64,000 nucleotides of DNA from Salinicola halophyticus. Its GTDB lineage: Bacteria; Pseudomonadota; Gammaproteobacteria; Pseudomonadales; Halomonadaceae. The stretch spans positions 186,001 to 250,000 of the forward strand of contig NZ_PZJN01000009.1 in NCBI RefSeq assembly GCF_003206695.1, read 5' to 3'. Below the pieces are notes generated by a model. The model had not been told where the DNA came from and did no database searches. It worked only from the letters and a program-made list of their open reading frames with translations. Numbering within the stretch: position 1 is the first letter of the stretch; every line of letters begins with the position of its first letter. A program made the translations under genes and the position numbers. Positions 19,041 through 28,318 of this stretch are shown here, in pieces.

Positions 19041-19354
19041 AAATCAGCCGCCTCTTGTGATTGAAAGACAATTCAAGTGGTTGAAAGACAAACGTCATCA
19101 TCGATCTTTGCCGCACCATAATTGAAGACAGGTCGCGCGGCGGGTTGGTTCAATACCCAACCCCAGTTCAGCACCTAACCATAGTTCAGCCCTGCTCGGC
19201 CAGTCGCTCGCGACTCGTTGGCCACCGTTTCGGCTTACTCTCACTGTCGCTCCAGGGCGTCCTGAAGCCGGTTGTGGCGTTTTGCGCTTTCGCCCTTAGC
19301 CCTTAGCCCTTAGCCCTTAGCTCGTAGCTCGTAGCTCGTAGCTCGTAGCTCGGA
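19041..19354. other. 314-bp gap between zapG and dnaE2 with heptamer array
   Basis: Contains the zapG upstream region (AT-rich near 19060-19125, plausible promoter) and, next to the dnaE2 stop, a 56-bp heptamer array (19293-19348). No convincing gene was seen. Confidence 0.7.
19293..19348. repeat. heptamer array: 4 x CCCTTAG then 4 x CTCGTAG
   Basis: Eight perfect 7-bp units (four CCCTTAG, four CTCGTAG) abut the 3' end of dnaE2. The CTCGTAG half has the same heptamer as the array at 43826-43881, and both arrays are 56 bp. Confidence 0.95.
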
Positions 19355-22300
19355 TCAGTGAAAATCACGGCTACGCGTGCTCAGCCCCTCGAGCAGGCCG
19401 GTGAGATCGACCAGGCGCTTGGCGATGACATGTCTGACGCCCGCCTGGCTTTCCAGCTTGCCGTTGACCCGCAGCAATCGGGATTCCAGCAGGATACGAC
19501 GGTAGCGCTTGGCCAGATGCGGCCAGACCACCACATTGACCATGCCGAATTCGTCCTCGAGGGTCAGAAAGGTCACCCCCTTGGCGGAACCGGGGCGCTG
19601 ACGCCCGACCACCAGCCCGGCGATCGCCACGCCGATATCGCTCGGCAGATTGGCGAGGCGTTTCGAATCCACCGCGCCGCCCAGCCCCCGAAATTCGTTC
19701 GTGTGGCAGCGCTGGCGCAGCAGCGACATCGGATGCGGTCCCAGCGTGGTGCCGAGCGTGGCGTAATCCGCCTTGATCGCCTCGCCGACCTCGATGGCCG
19801 GCAACAACAGCGCCTCCTCCTCGGCGTCGGCGGCAATCTCGACGTCGGCCTGGGCGAACAGTGGCAGCGACGTCTCGATGCCGGCCGTGGCCCAGCGTGC
19901 GCGATGACGGTCCCCGACCAACCCTTCCAGCGCCCCGGCATCGGCGAGCCGCGAGAGTACCGCCCGCTTGACCCCGGATCGCGCTGCCAGGCGTTCGACG
20001 CTGTCGCAGCCGGGCGTATCGCGCGCCGCCAGCAGCCGCTCGCCGTCGCTCTCGGCAAGCCCCTTGATCATGTGCAGGCCGAGCCGGATCGCCAGCCGGC
20101 CCGTACTTTTTCCATCAGAGCCGGGGGAAGCGTCCTCCAGCGTGCTTTCCCACTGGCTGGTGCGGATGTCGACCGGGCGCACCTCGACGCCGTGGCGGCG
20201 GGCATCCTGCAGCACCTGATCCGGCGAATAGAAGCCCATTGGCCAGCTGTTGATCAGGGCACAGGCGAAGATCGCCTGTTCGTGACATTTGAGCCAGCAG
20301 CTGGCGTAGGTGAGCAGGGCAAAACTGGCGGCGTGGGATTCGGGAAAACCGTAGCTGCCGAAGCCTTTGATCTGCTCGAAGATGCGTTCGGCGAAGCTCA
20401 GTTCGTAGCCGCGTTCCAGCATGCCCTCGACGATGCGCTGGCGATGCGGCTCGAGTCCGCCATGGCGCTTCCAGGCGGCCATCGAACGCCGCAGCTGGTC
20501 GGCCTCGCCGGGGCTGTAACCGGCCGCCTCGATCGCCAGCGCCATCACCTGCTCCTGAAACAGCGGAACGCCCAGCGTGCGTTCGAACACCGCCTTGACC
20601 GCCTCGGAAGGATAGGTCACCGGTTCCTCGCCGTTACGCCGTTTGAGGTAAGGGTGAACCATGTCGCCCTGAATCGGCCCCGGGCGCACGATCGCCACCT
20701 CGATCACCAGATCGTAGAACGTGGCCGGCTTGAGCCGCGGCAGCATCGCCATCTGGGCGCGGGATTCGATCTGGAACACGCCGATGGTGTCGGCACGCTG
20801 GATCATGGCGTAGGTCTCGGGATCCTCGGCCGGCAGATCCGCCAGCCCGTAGTCGAGTCCGCGATGCTGTCTGAGCAGGTCGAAGCTGCGCCGCAGTACC
20901 GTCAGCATGCCCAGCGAGAGTACGTCGACCTTGAGCAGGCCGACCAGGTCGAGATCGTCCTTGTCCCACTGGATCACGGTACGCTCGGGCATGGCGGCGT
21001 TTTCCACCGGCACCAGCGTCTGCAGCGACGCATCCGAGATCACGAATCCGCCCGGATGCTGGGAGAGATGGCGCGGAAAGCCGACCAGCGAGCCAGCCAG
21101 CACCAGCAGACGCCTGAGCATGGGTTCTTCGGGTTCGAATCCCTGTTCGCGCAGACGCGCTTCATCCGGAATGACATCCGTCCAGCGCCCGGCGCAGCGG
21201 GCCAACTGATCGATGCGCTCCGGCGCGAAGCCCAGCGCCCGGCCGATATCGCGAATCGCCCCGGCGGCGTGGTAATGGCTGACCACGGCGGTCAATGCCG
21301 CGCGATGACGGCCGTAGCGGCGAAAGACGTACTGGATCACCTCTTCGCGGCGTTCGTGTTCGAAATCGACATCGATATCCGGCGGCTCGTCGCGCTCGCG
21401 GGAGATGAAGCGCTCGAACAGCAGCGATGTCTGCGAGGGATCGATGGACGTGATCCCCAACGCGTAACAGACCGCCGAGTTGGCTGCCGAGCCGCGCCCC
21501 TGGCACAGAATCTGCTGGCGCCGCGCGAAGTCGACGATGTCGTGAACGGTGAGGAAGTAGTGCTCGTAGCCGAGCTCCTCGATCAGCGTGAGTTCGTAGT
21601 CGATCTGCCGGGCGACCTTTTCCGGCACACCCGCCGGCCAGCGTCGCGCGCAGCCCCGGGCCGTCAGCTCGCGCAACCATTCGGCCGGCGTCTTGCCGTC
21701 CGGCACCACTTCGTGAGGATAGGTGTAGCGAAGCTCGCCGAGATCGAAATGACAGCGTGCCGCCAGCGCAGCGCTCTCGGCCATCAGCTCGGCGGGATAG
21801 ATCGCGGATAGCGCATCGCGGCTGCGCAAATGGCGCTCGCCGTTGGCAAACAGGGTATCGCCGGCCTCGAAAACGCTCTGATGGTGGCGGATCGCGGTGA
21901 GGCAATCCTGCAGCGCCCGCCGGCCGCGGGCGTGCATGTGAACGTCTCCCGCCGCCAGCGCCGGTATGCCCAGCGCGTGGGCCAGGGCCTGCAGCCGGGC
22001 CAGGCGCGCGGCGTTGTCGCAGCCATTGTCGAAACCATAGTGGAGCTCCACCGCCAGCCACAGCCGCCCGGGGAAAGCTCTTGCCAGCCGCTCGCCCATC
22101 TCACGATCGCCCACCTCTCGTTCCGGCACGGCGCCGGGGATCCACAGCGCGAACAGACCCTCGCCGCCGTCGAGCTCATCGAGATCCCCGGCGAGCAGCC
22201 GATACTCGCCCTTGGGCGCGCGACCGCGGACGCGAGTGATCAACCCGCAGAGCGCTTCGTAGCCGCTCCGGTTTTCTACCAGCAACACGATCTTGATACC

Positions 22301-22684
22301 GCACTGGGTACGAAATTCGGCGCCGACGATCAGCGCGACACCGTGCTCCCGCGACGCCTGCCAGCCGCGCACGATCCCCGCCAGCGTGGCCTCGTCGGTG
22401 ATCGCCAGCGCGCGATAGCCGAGCCGCGCGGCGCGCTCGAATAGCTCATCCGCGGTCGAGGCCCCGCGCTGGAAGCTGAACGCGGAAAGGCAGTGCAGCT
22501 CGGCGTAGGGGTCTTTAAAGGCGCCCGCACCCGCGCCGATTCTACAGGCGTCCGGTGCCGCGCCCGGTGCCGCGCCCAGGCTTTGTCGGGCGTCCGAAGC
22601 GGCAGCATCGGGCCGCGATAAGGCGGCAATGTCAGGCCGCGATGAGGCGGCAGTGTCGGGCCGCAGTGAAAAGCCATCGTTCAT
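19355..22684 (-). CDS. dnaE2: error-prone DNA polymerase III alpha subunit DnaE2
   Basis: A 1109-residue C-family polymerase of DnaE2 length. The N-terminal PHP domain starts at [18 protein letters not shown]; catalytic-core landmarks are [35 protein letters not shown] and [17 protein letters not shown]-terminal OB fold ([17 protein letters not shown]) is present. It performs SOS translesion synthesis with ImuA and ImuB. The ATG at 22684 overlaps the imuB stop (ATGA), supporting this start. About 50 residues before the PHP domain are an unusual extension with octapeptide repeats ([16 protein letters not shown]) matching a 24-bp DNA repeat. Confidence 0.95.
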   Translation of the reverse strand: MNDGFSLRPDTAASSRPDIAALSRPDAAASDARQSLGAAPGAAPDACRIGAGAGAFKDPYAELHCLSAFSFQRGASTADELFERAARLGYRALAITDEATLAGIVRGWQASREHGVALIVGAEFRTQCGIKIVLLVENRSGYEALCGLITRVRGRAPKGEYRLLAGDLDELDGGEGLFALWIPGAVPEREVGDREMGERLARAFPGRLWLAVELHYGFDNGCDNAARLARLQALAHALGIPALAAGDVHMHARGRRALQDCLTAIRHHQSVFEAGDTLFANGERHLRSRDALSAIYPAELMAESAALAARCHFDLGELRYTYPHEVVPDGKTPAEWLRELTARGCARRWPAGVPEKVARQIDYELTLIEELGYEHYFLTVHDIVDFARRQQILCQGRGSAANSAVCYALGITSIDPSQTSLLFERFISRERDEPPDIDVDFEHERREEVIQYVFRRYGRHRAALTAVVSHYHAAGAIRDIGRALGFAPERIDQLARCAGRWTDVIPDEARLREQGFEPEEPMLRRLLVLAGSLVGFPRHLSQHPGGFVISDASLQTLVPVENAAMPERTVIQWDKDDLDLVGLLKVDVLSLGMLTVLRRSFDLLRQHRGLDYGLADLPAEDPETYAMIQRADTIGVFQIESRAQMAMLPRLKPATFYDLVIEVAIVRPGPIQGDMVHPYLKRRNGEEPVTYPSEAVKAVFERTLGVPLFQEQVMALAIEAAGYSPGEADQLRRSMAAWKRHGGLEPHRQRIVEGMLERGYELSFAERIFEQIKGFGSYGFPESHAASFALLTYASCWLKCHEQAIFACALINSWPMGFYSPDQVLQDARRHGVEVRPVDIRTSQWESTLEDASPGSDGKSTGRLAIRLGLHMIKGLAESDGERLLAARDTPGCDSVERLAARSGVKRAVLSRLADAGALEGLVGDRHRARWATAGIETSLPLFAQADVEIAADAEEEALLLPAIEVGEAIKADYATLGTTLGPHPMSLLRQRCHTNEFRGLGGAVDSKRLANLPSDIGVAIAGLVVGRQRPGSAKGVTFLTLEDEFGMVNVVVWPHLAKRYRRILLESRLLRVNGKLESQAGVRHVIAKRLVDLTGLLEGLSTRSRDFH
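22599..22670 (-). repeat. 24-bp tandem repeat, three copies, in the dnaE2 5' end
   Basis: Units begin at 22599, 22623 and 22647, each with the core GCGGCA-N4-CRGGCCGC. The core is nearly identical to that of the six-copy array at 28000-28167. It encodes RPDxAAxS-type octapeptides of the DnaE2 extension. Confidence 0.9.
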
Positions 22685-24264
22685 CCGAACCAGCCGTGCA
22701 GGTACCAGCCCTGCCGCTCCGGCTCGCACCAGACCCAGGCCTGACGGCCGTCGGCCCACTGGGCCAGGTAGTAGTCGCGGCGGATGTCGTCGCCGTCCCA
22801 CCAGCCGCTTTCGATCCGCTCCGGCCCCGCCAGCAACTGCACCACGTCGCCATCGCAGCGCTGCGGCACGCTGGCCAGCCAGCCGGGGCGCGGCGGGCCG
22901 GCACTGGCGTCACGCGCCCGTGGCCCGGCGCCGTTCAGCACCGCCTTTTCCGGGCGATGCTCGCGATGCTCAACCAGCGGCTTGAGTGCCGGTTGCCCCA
23001 GTCGCGCGACCAAACGCTGATGCAGCGCCGCCCAGGCCTGGGCCTGGCGCGCAGGGCCCTCCAGCAGTTCGCGCCGAATCGGCGCATAGGCCGCCAGCTG
23101 AGGCGCGAAAAGCGTCAAGGTCGTTACCGGGCCGGCGAGACGCACGCGCTCCAGATGGGCGCGGGTCAGCTCGAGCAACGTGTCGGGGTCGCGCTGTACC
23201 GCCAACAGACCGATCTCGACGGTCTGCGGCGGGCCATCTTCCAGCTCGAACGTCAGCCGGAACCGCTCGACCCCCGCATCCTGACCCATCAGAAACACGC
23301 CCAGCTCCTGCAACAGCCGCTTGAGCGGAAAGGCCAGACCGGCGATGGCATGTACCGGCTGGTCGAATTCGAAGGCGCGGGAAAACCGCGGCGTCGGGCG
23401 ATGATAATCGAGCGCCAGTGGCCACTCCCCGCGCAGTTCGGCCAGGTGGCGCATCAGACCGCCACCGAAACGTCGGGCCAGGGCGTTGCGCGGCAGGGCG
23501 AACAGCTCGCCCAGCCGCTGGAACCCGCTGCGATTCAGGGTCTGCAGGATGTCACGATCGGCATCGATGCTCGCCAGCCCGGCGCGGTCGAGACGCAGCG
23601 TTGCCAGCGCCGACTCCAGCCCGGTGTCGTCCACCGCCAGCCCGTCGTGGACATTGACCAGAACTCGCGCCGCCGCCGGGTTGGGGGCGATCACCAGCCG
23701 ATGCGAAAAACCAAGTGCGGTGAGTTCCGCCCGCAGTCGCGCCTCCAGACGCGGCCACGGGCCCAGCAGATCGAGACTGCTGGCGACTTCGAACACCAGC
23801 GCATGCGGGTAGTGAAGGCTGACCTGGGCGCTGAAACCGTAGGCCCAGGTCGCCAGCCGTCGGCGCCAGCGCTCCACCGAGTCGACATCGAAGAGTGCCG
23901 TCTCGAGCCGCTGACTCGAATCGGATCGAGAACCGGATCGAGAACCGGATCGAGAACCCCTATCTGGCGAGGCATCGGGCGCGTTGAAGTGCGCGTGTCC
24001 GGGCGCATTAATCTGCACGTGTCCGGGCGCCTTGGAAAGCGGCGCATTAACCTGCACATGTTCGGGTGCATTGAAGAGCGCTTCGGCGAAGCCCAGCGCC
24101 TGGCCGGGCTTGACGCCCTGCTCACGCGCGGCGCGATTGGCAGCGCGAATGCATTGACGCTGTACCGGCCCGTCGATCAGCGCGAACGGCGCCTCGGGAT
24201 CGGGACGGCGGCGCAGCGCACCCTCCAGGGCCAGGCGGGGAAACAGCAGGCAGACCCAGCGCAT
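22681..24264 (-). CDS. imuB: ImuB, Y-family polymerase-like mutasome hub
   Basis: A 527-residue DinB-like protein beginning [17 protein letters not shown], the ImuB pattern; catalytic carboxylates of active Y-family polymerases are not evident. ImuB connects DnaE2, ImuA and the beta clamp in SOS mutagenesis. The start at 24264 is 4 bp past the imuA stop, and the gene ends inside the dnaE2 start (ATGA overlap). An odd insert of about 50 residues begins near residue 62: repeats such as HVQVNAP and HVQINAP, then [12 protein letters not shown]. It is not expected in this part of the polymerase-like domain. Confidence 0.93.
   Translation of the reverse strand: MRWVCLLFPRLALEGALRRRPDPEAPFALIDGPVQRQCIRAANRAAREQGVKPGQALGFAEALFNAPEHVQVNAPLSKAPGHVQINAPGHAHFNAPDASPDRGSRSGSRSGSRSDSSQRLETALFDVDSVERWRRRLATWAYGFSAQVSLHYPHALVFEVASSLDLLGPWPRLEARLRAELTALGFSHRLVIAPNPAAARVLVNVHDGLAVDDTGLESALATLRLDRAGLASIDADRDILQTLNRSGFQRLGELFALPRNALARRFGGGLMRHLAELRGEWPLALDYHRPTPRFSRAFEFDQPVHAIAGLAFPLKRLLQELGVFLMGQDAGVERFRLTFELEDGPPQTVEIGLLAVQRDPDTLLELTRAHLERVRLAGPVTTLTLFAPQLAAYAPIRRELLEGPARQAQAWAALHQRLVARLGQPALKPLVEHREHRPEKAVLNGAGPRARDASAGPPRPGWLASVPQRCDGDVVQLLAGPERIESGWWDGDDIRRDYYLAQWADGRQAWVWCEPERQGWYLHGWFG
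23922..24062 (-). repeat. tandem repeats inside imuB
   Basis: CGGATCGAGAAC is repeated three times without gaps at 23922-23957, encoding the GSRS tetrapeptides. A second family of diverged units (GTGTCCGGGCGCATTAA-like, roughly 23990-24070) encodes the NAPGHVQ-type repeats. All keep the reading frame. Confidence 0.85.
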
Positions 24265-24268
24265 GGCG

Positions 24269-24880
24269 TCACGCTCCGGCGCCGAAGGCGATTCGCCGCG
24301 CAGGGGCAAAGCCACCGCGACACTTGAGAATCTCCAGCTCGGCATGCCGGTGCAGTCGTATTCGCAGCGGCGCCGGGGAGGCTTCGGTCACTTTCGCCAG
24401 CGGCCGGTGAACGAACGCCAGCGTATTCCCGCTCGTCGCCGCCACCTGCAACCGGCGCATGAGACGGCTATCGGCCTGCGGCAGCCAGGCGACGACGACT
24501 GCGCAACAGCCGGCACGAAGACACTGCTCCGTCGCCCACAGCGCCTCGCGCCCCTGCACATCCAGCCAGTGACACTGTTCGAGCGCCACGCCCGCCTGCC
24601 GCCACGCCGCCGGATACGGCACGCCCGGTGGCGATACCAGCACCACCGGCCGGCCCTCGCGGGTCATCCGCGAGAGCAGCGGCCACAGCAGGGCGAGCTC
24701 ACCGTTGCCGGCCCCCGACGACAGCAGCTCGCTGATCGCGGCCGACGGCCAGCCGCCACCCGGCAATAGCGCGTCGAGCTCGGCGTGCCCGCTGGCAATC
24801 GCTTCGCCACCGTCGCTGACGCCGCCCGCCTGGGCACGCCAGACCTGACGGCTGTCGAGCAGGGATTCCAGGCTGCTCAT
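24269..24880 (-). CDS. imuA: ImuA, RecA-like mutasome protein
   Basis: First gene of the SOS mutasome operon; about 203 residues, resembling the RecA/SulA-like ImuA family (LDALLPGGGWPSAAISELLS, ALLWPLLSRMTREGRPVVLV, CCAVVVAWLPQADSRLMRRLQ). It partners ImuB and DnaE2 in translesion synthesis. The ATG at 24880 (MSSLESLLDSRQVWRA) fits ImuA N-termini; an in-frame ATG 39 bp upstream has no better ribosome site. A LexA box lies about 125 bp upstream. Confidence 0.9.
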   Translation of the reverse strand: MSSLESLLDSRQVWRAQAGGVSDGGEAIASGHAELDALLPGGGWPSAAISELLSSGAGNGELALLWPLLSRMTREGRPVVLVSPPGVPYPAAWRQAGVALEQCHWLDVQGREALWATEQCLRAGCCAVVVAWLPQADSRLMRRLQVAATSGNTLAFVHRPLAKVTEASPAPLRIRLHRHAELEILKCRGGFAPARRIAFGAGA

Positions 24881-25003
24881 CGGCCGGCCCCCGTAACGGG
24901 CAGCGGCAGCAATATCCATCGGAAACGGCGGGAAGCGAGTGACGACATGAGGGTGGCCGAGACGGTTGAAACGTTGCCGACAGTGTCACTCAGAACACGA
25001 TTA

Positions 25004-25019
25004 CTGTCTATATATACAG
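25004..25019. promoter_or_regulatory. LexA box (SOS operator) of imuA-imuB-dnaE2
   Basis: CTGTCTATATATACAG matches the gammaproteobacterial SOS consensus CTGT-N8-ACAG exactly in its conserved ends. It lies upstream of imuA, so the three-gene operon should be induced by DNA damage. Confidence 0.93.
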
Positions 25020-25071
25020 TAATCGAGACACAAAAAACGCCCGTAGGCGACGTTTTCCGGTCATGAAGCCG

Positions 25072-25929
25072 TCACGACACGTTGTTGGAGACCCTCAGCG
25101 ACCCCAGGCTGCGTTTGATCGCCTTGAGCTGATCGCTGATCTGCGGGCCACGATTCTTGGCCACGCCGACGGCGAGCACGTCGATGGTCAGCAGATGGGC
25201 AATACGCGAGGTCATGGGAATGTAGACTTCGGTGTCTTCCTGCACGTCGACCGGCAATGTCAACGTCACCTCGCGGGCCAGCGGCGAATCGCTGGGGCAC
25301 AGGCCGATCACGGTCGCCCCGGCCTTGACCGCCGTCCTGGCGCTGGCGATCAGCGCCCGGGTGCGGCCAGTCTGGGAGATCGCCACCACCACGTCGCCTG
25401 CTTTCAGGGTCGCGGCGGACATCGCCTGCAAATGCGGATCGGAGTAGGCCGAGGTCTGGATCTGCAGCCGGAAGAACTTGTGCTGGGCATCGGCGGCGAC
25501 GATGCCCGAGGCGCCGTAACCGTAGAACTCGACCCGATTGGCAACCGCCAGCGCTGCGATCGCGCGGCCCAGCGCCTCGTTGTCCAGGTGGTCACGGACC
25601 TGTTCGAGCGTCTCGATGGTGCTGTCGAAGATACCGTGGGAGAACTCGGCCACGCTGTCGCCGTCGTTCATGGTGAACTGGGCGTACTGGCTGCCCTTGG
25701 CCATCATCTGCGCCAGCTTGAGCTTGAACTCCTGGAACCCGGCCATGCCCATGGCACGACAGAAACGCACCACCGTCGGCTCGCTGACCTGCGCCTCGCT
25801 GGCCAGATCAGTGATCCGCATCAGGATCACCTCTTCGGGGTTGCGCAGCACGAAGCGCGCTACCTTCTGCTCGGAGCGGCGCAGGCGATCCATGTGCACG
25901 CGCAATTCATCGAACAGCGAACGGCTCAT
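25072..25929 (-). CDS. hexR: HexR-type RpiR-family regulator of central carbon metabolism
   Basis: A 285-residue RpiR-family repressor. The N-terminal helix-turn-helix (ITDLASEAQVSEPTVVRFCR, about residues 38-57) is followed by an SIS sugar-phosphate domain from about 125 (RVEFYGYGASGIVAADAQHK, VVVAISQTGRTRALI). Length and the N-terminus SEQKVARFVLRNPEEV fit HexR, which senses 2-keto-3-deoxy-6-phosphogluconate and controls zwf/edd/eda/gap genes. None of those targets is adjacent. The specific HexR call is family-level; another RpiR paralogue is possible. Confidence 0.85.
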   Translation of the reverse strand: MSRSLFDELRVHMDRLRRSEQKVARFVLRNPEEVILMRITDLASEAQVSEPTVVRFCRAMGMAGFQEFKLKLAQMMAKGSQYAQFTMNDGDSVAEFSHGIFDSTIETLEQVRDHLDNEALGRAIAALAVANRVEFYGYGASGIVAADAQHKFFRLQIQTSAYSDPHLQAMSAATLKAGDVVVAISQTGRTRALIASARTAVKAGATVIGLCPSDSPLAREVTLTLPVDVQEDTEVYIPMTSRIAHLLTIDVLAVGVAKNRGPQISDQLKAIKRSLGSLRVSNNVS

Positions 25930-26145
25930 GGCTGGCTCTCGGGTGGCGACATCAGGCGGACTTGCCTCTTCGGGTTTCGATGTAAGTTTCCATGTTCAGT
26001 ATGCCCGACTCGTTGCAACGGCGACACATGGGACAAACGGCGTTGAAAGCATGACAAAAGCTAACCGTCATGATCTTGTAATGTTAGGTATAGTATGCAT
26101 GTCGGGTGCTAACCGACCGATCCGAGGATGCCAGGAGATTCGATC

Positions 26146-26334
26146 ATGACGACCGTCGAACATCTTCACACCCTGAAAAGCGAAATCATCGACATTTTCA
26201 TGACGTTGGAAGTCAGCGAGCACGAACAGCGCAAGCGCAGGGCTGCCGTTCGCTATCTCAAGGCCCGGCGCGGTATCGAGCAGCGTCAGGAAAAGCGCCA
26301 GCTGGCGGAAGAGATCGCCGAGCTGCCAGAGTAG
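26146..26334 (+). CDS. small basic/acidic helical protein, unknown function
   Basis: A 62-residue ORF with a clear ribosome site (AGGAGA, 8 nt before the ATG). The sequence is charged and helical (HEQRKRRAAVRYLKARRGI, QRQEKRQLAEEIAEL), with no signal peptide or membrane helix. It loosely recalls the small PA3496-type proteins of pseudomonads, without certainty. It is transcribed divergently from hexR and followed by a strong inverted repeat. Confidence 0.65.
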   Translation: MTTVEHLHTLKSEIIDIFMTLEVSEHEQRKRRAAVRYLKARRGIEQRQEKRQLAEEIAELPE

Positions 26335-26443
26335 CGGAAACCCGAGGCAAAGCCGGAAGCATCGCTGACAAGCAGCCATCCGTTCTTTCGCCACTCTTTC
26401 GTTACTCTATTCGACACCCATTCGCTTCGCCGCCCTCAACGAC

Positions 26444-26479
26444 CAGCGGCCGCGTCCTCGAAGAGAACCGCGGCCGCTG
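26444..26479. terminator. perfect 11-bp stem-loop after the small ORF
   Basis: CAGCGGCCGCG (26444-26454) and CGCGGCCGCTG (26469-26479) are perfect complements around a 14-nt loop, between the small ORF and the convergent NSS transporter. No long T-run follows, so termination is a likely but unproven role. Confidence 0.6.
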
Positions 26480-26485
26480 CCTGAA

Positions 26486-26507
26486 CCGTCGGAACCCTCT
26501 CCGACGG
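26486..26507. terminator. 8-bp stem-loop downstream of the NSS transporter
   Basis: CCGTCGGA (26486-26493) and TCCGACGG (26500-26507) pair around a 6-nt loop, 45 bp past the transporter stop on the minus strand. Together with the neighbouring 11-bp stem it forms a double hairpin between convergent genes. Confidence 0.55.
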
Positions 26508-26551
26508 CAGAGCCCTGTCACGCGTCGAAGCGTGCCAAGGCGATCGACGAT

Positions 26552-27898
26552 CTACAGGCTATTGAAGAACACCACGACCACCCCGATCGGCGCCACGTAA
26601 CGCGACACGTAGTGCCACAGCACCCGACCCTTCGGCCCCAAACCCAGCTCCTGCTTCACACCCTCGCTATCCAGGAACCAGGCGGTAAAGACGATCGCGG
26701 CCAGCCCCGTCAGCGGCAGCATCAGCTTGCTGGTGAGCGCGTCGAGCAGGTCGAAGACGTTGAAGCCGAACGGCTGGAAGCCTGACCAGACGTTGAACGC
26801 CAGCAGCGCGGCGATCCCCAGCGCCCAGGTCGCCAGCGCGGCGACGAACGCCGAACCCAGCCGAGACAGCGACGTACGCTCTTCCAGAAACTCCGTCACC
26901 GGCTCCAGCAGCGAGATCGCCGAGGTGATCGCGGCCACGGTCAGCAACGCGAAGAAGATCGTGCCGAACGCCAACCCCCACGGCATGTTGATGAACGCCA
27001 GCGGCAGAGTGACGAACAGCAGGCCCGGCCCGGCGCTCGGATCCAGGTTGTTGGCGAACACCACCGGGAAGATCGCCATGCCGGCGCCCAGAGCAATGAC
27101 CGTATCCAGAATCACCACGGTGCGCGCCGTCTTGATCAGATTGACCTCCTGCCCCAGGTAGGAGCCATAGGCCATCATGATCCCCATCCCCAGCGACAGC
27201 GTGAAGAAGGCATGGCCCAGCGCGGCCAGAATGACGCCGCCGTTGAGCTTGCTCCAGTCGGGCGAGAACATGAACGCCGCCGCCTCGCCGAAGCCGGCGG
27301 TGGTCGCACCGAAGCCGATCAGCAGAATCAGCGCCACGATCAGCAGCGGCATCAGCCACTTGGCCGCCCGCTCCAGGCCGCCTTTGACGCCGCCGGCGAC
27401 GATGCCGAAGGTGATCAGCATGAACAGCGTATGCCAGAACAGCAGCGTGCCCGGCTGACTCAGCAGGGTGGTGAAGTAATCACCGACATCGACTCCGCTG
27501 GACTTGCCCAGATCGCCGGTCAACGTGCTCCAGGTGTAGTTGAGCGACCAGCCGCCGACGACACTGTAGAAAGAGAGAATCAGAAACGAACCCAGCACGC
27601 CGGCGATGCCCACCAGCACCCAATCGGGTGATTTCTTCGAATCGCGGCTGAGTGTCTGCATGGTATTGATCGGGTTGGACTGCCCGCGCCGGCCCAGCAG
27701 CCATTCGGAAACCAGAATCGGCAGGCCGATCAGGGCGATGCAGACCAGGTAGACGAGCACGAACACCGCGCCGCCGCTGTCGCCCACCATGTAGGGGAAC
27801 TTCCAGATATTGCCGAGACCGACGGCCGAGCCGGTCGCCGCGAGTACGAACGCCGTGCGCGAGGACCACTGCGCATGAACGTGGGATTGCTTGGCCAT
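26552..27898 (-). CDS. sodium-dependent amino-acid symporter, NSS (LeuT/SNF) family
   Basis: A 448-residue membrane transporter with about eleven to twelve hydrophobic segments. The signature of the first helix, FVLAATGSAVGLGNIWKFPY, identifies the neurotransmitter:sodium symporter family, including the unwound sodium/substrate site. MAKQSHVHAQWSSR is a typical short NSS N-terminus, so the ATG at 27898 is chosen although the frame stays open for 137 codons upstream through a repeat array. It follows the bkd-kinase genes on the same strand. Import of leucine or a related amino acid (LeuT-like) would suit that context, but the substrate is not shown. Confidence 0.9.
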   Translation of the reverse strand: MAKQSHVHAQWSSRTAFVLAATGSAVGLGNIWKFPYMVGDSGGAVFVLVYLVCIALIGLPILVSEWLLGRRGQSNPINTMQTLSRDSKKSPDWVLVGIAGVLGSFLILSFYSVVGGWSLNYTWSTLTGDLGKSSGVDVGDYFTTLLSQPGTLLFWHTLFMLITFGIVAGGVKGGLERAAKWLMPLLIVALILLIGFGATTAGFGEAAAFMFSPDWSKLNGGVILAALGHAFFTLSLGMGIMMAYGSYLGQEVNLIKTARTVVILDTVIALGAGMAIFPVVFANNLDPSAGPGLLFVTLPLAFINMPWGLAFGTIFFALLTVAAITSAISLLEPVTEFLEERTSLSRLGSAFVAALATWALGIAALLAFNVWSGFQPFGFNVFDLLDALTSKLMLPLTGLAAIVFTAWFLDSEGVKQELGLGPKGRVLWHYVSRYVAPIGVVVVFFNSL

Positions 27899-28318
27899 GA
27901 ATTCACCATCGAGTATTGCTGTTGTCGGAATACCGCCCCTTCGAGAGGCCGGACCCGGTGTCGTTTTTAAAGCCCGGGAGCGTCTCCGGCTGTTCCACTT
28001 TGGCGGCAGCGTCGGGCCGCTTGGCTTGGCGACAGCTTCGGGCCGCTTGGCTTTGGCGGCAGCCTCGGGCCGCTTGAAAGCTTTGGCGGCAGCTTCGGGC
28101 CGTTTGGCTTTGGCGGCAGCGTCGGGCCGCTTGAAAGCTTTGGCGGCAGCGTCGGGCCGCTTGAACAGAAACGCGCGGATTATACCGACTCGAATCCGAT
28201 TCATCCCCGGTTCCGCCATAAAAACGGCCAAATGGGGTGAAAAGCGTGCCGAAAACGCAATGATCGAGCGTAAAGCGCTGCGGCTCGCTGCCGCCGAAGC
28301 GATGCGCACGGATCGAGC
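27899..28318. other. 420-bp leader of the NSS transporter with minisatellite
   Basis: Holds a six-copy GC-rich repeat array (28000-28167) and an AT-richer stretch near 28175-28260 that may contain the promoter. The reading frame of the transporter stays open through the repeats, but the protein-like composition reflects the repeat (KRPDAAAKA) and no family is recognised. I do not call a separate gene. Confidence 0.6.
28000..28167 (-). repeat. six-copy minisatellite with GGCGGCAGCGTCGGGCCGC core
   Basis: Six copies of a 24-30-bp unit, each containing GGCGGCAGCNTCGGGCCGC (one copy has GGCGACAG, another ends GGGCCGT), with spacers alternating between TTGGCTT and TTGAAAGCTT types. The core is shared with the dnaE2 5' repeats at 22599-22670. 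Each core can form a 5-bp GCGGC/GCCGC hairpin. Confidence 0.92.

Noticed and set aside
19358-21811. Long open frame antisense to dnaE2 (about 817 codons)
   Set aside because: Same reason: complete overlap with a well-supported gene, antisense composition, no recognisable motif.
28000-28167. CRISPR array
   Set aside because: Repeats are only about 19 bp conserved, the spacers are 5-11 bp and repeat themselves, and no cas gene is present.
27899-28309. Upstream extension of the NSS transporter through the repeat array
   Set aside because: The frame is open, but NSS proteins begin shortly before the first helix, the repeat-encoded residues match no family, and MAKQSHVHAQWSS is a normal NSS start.
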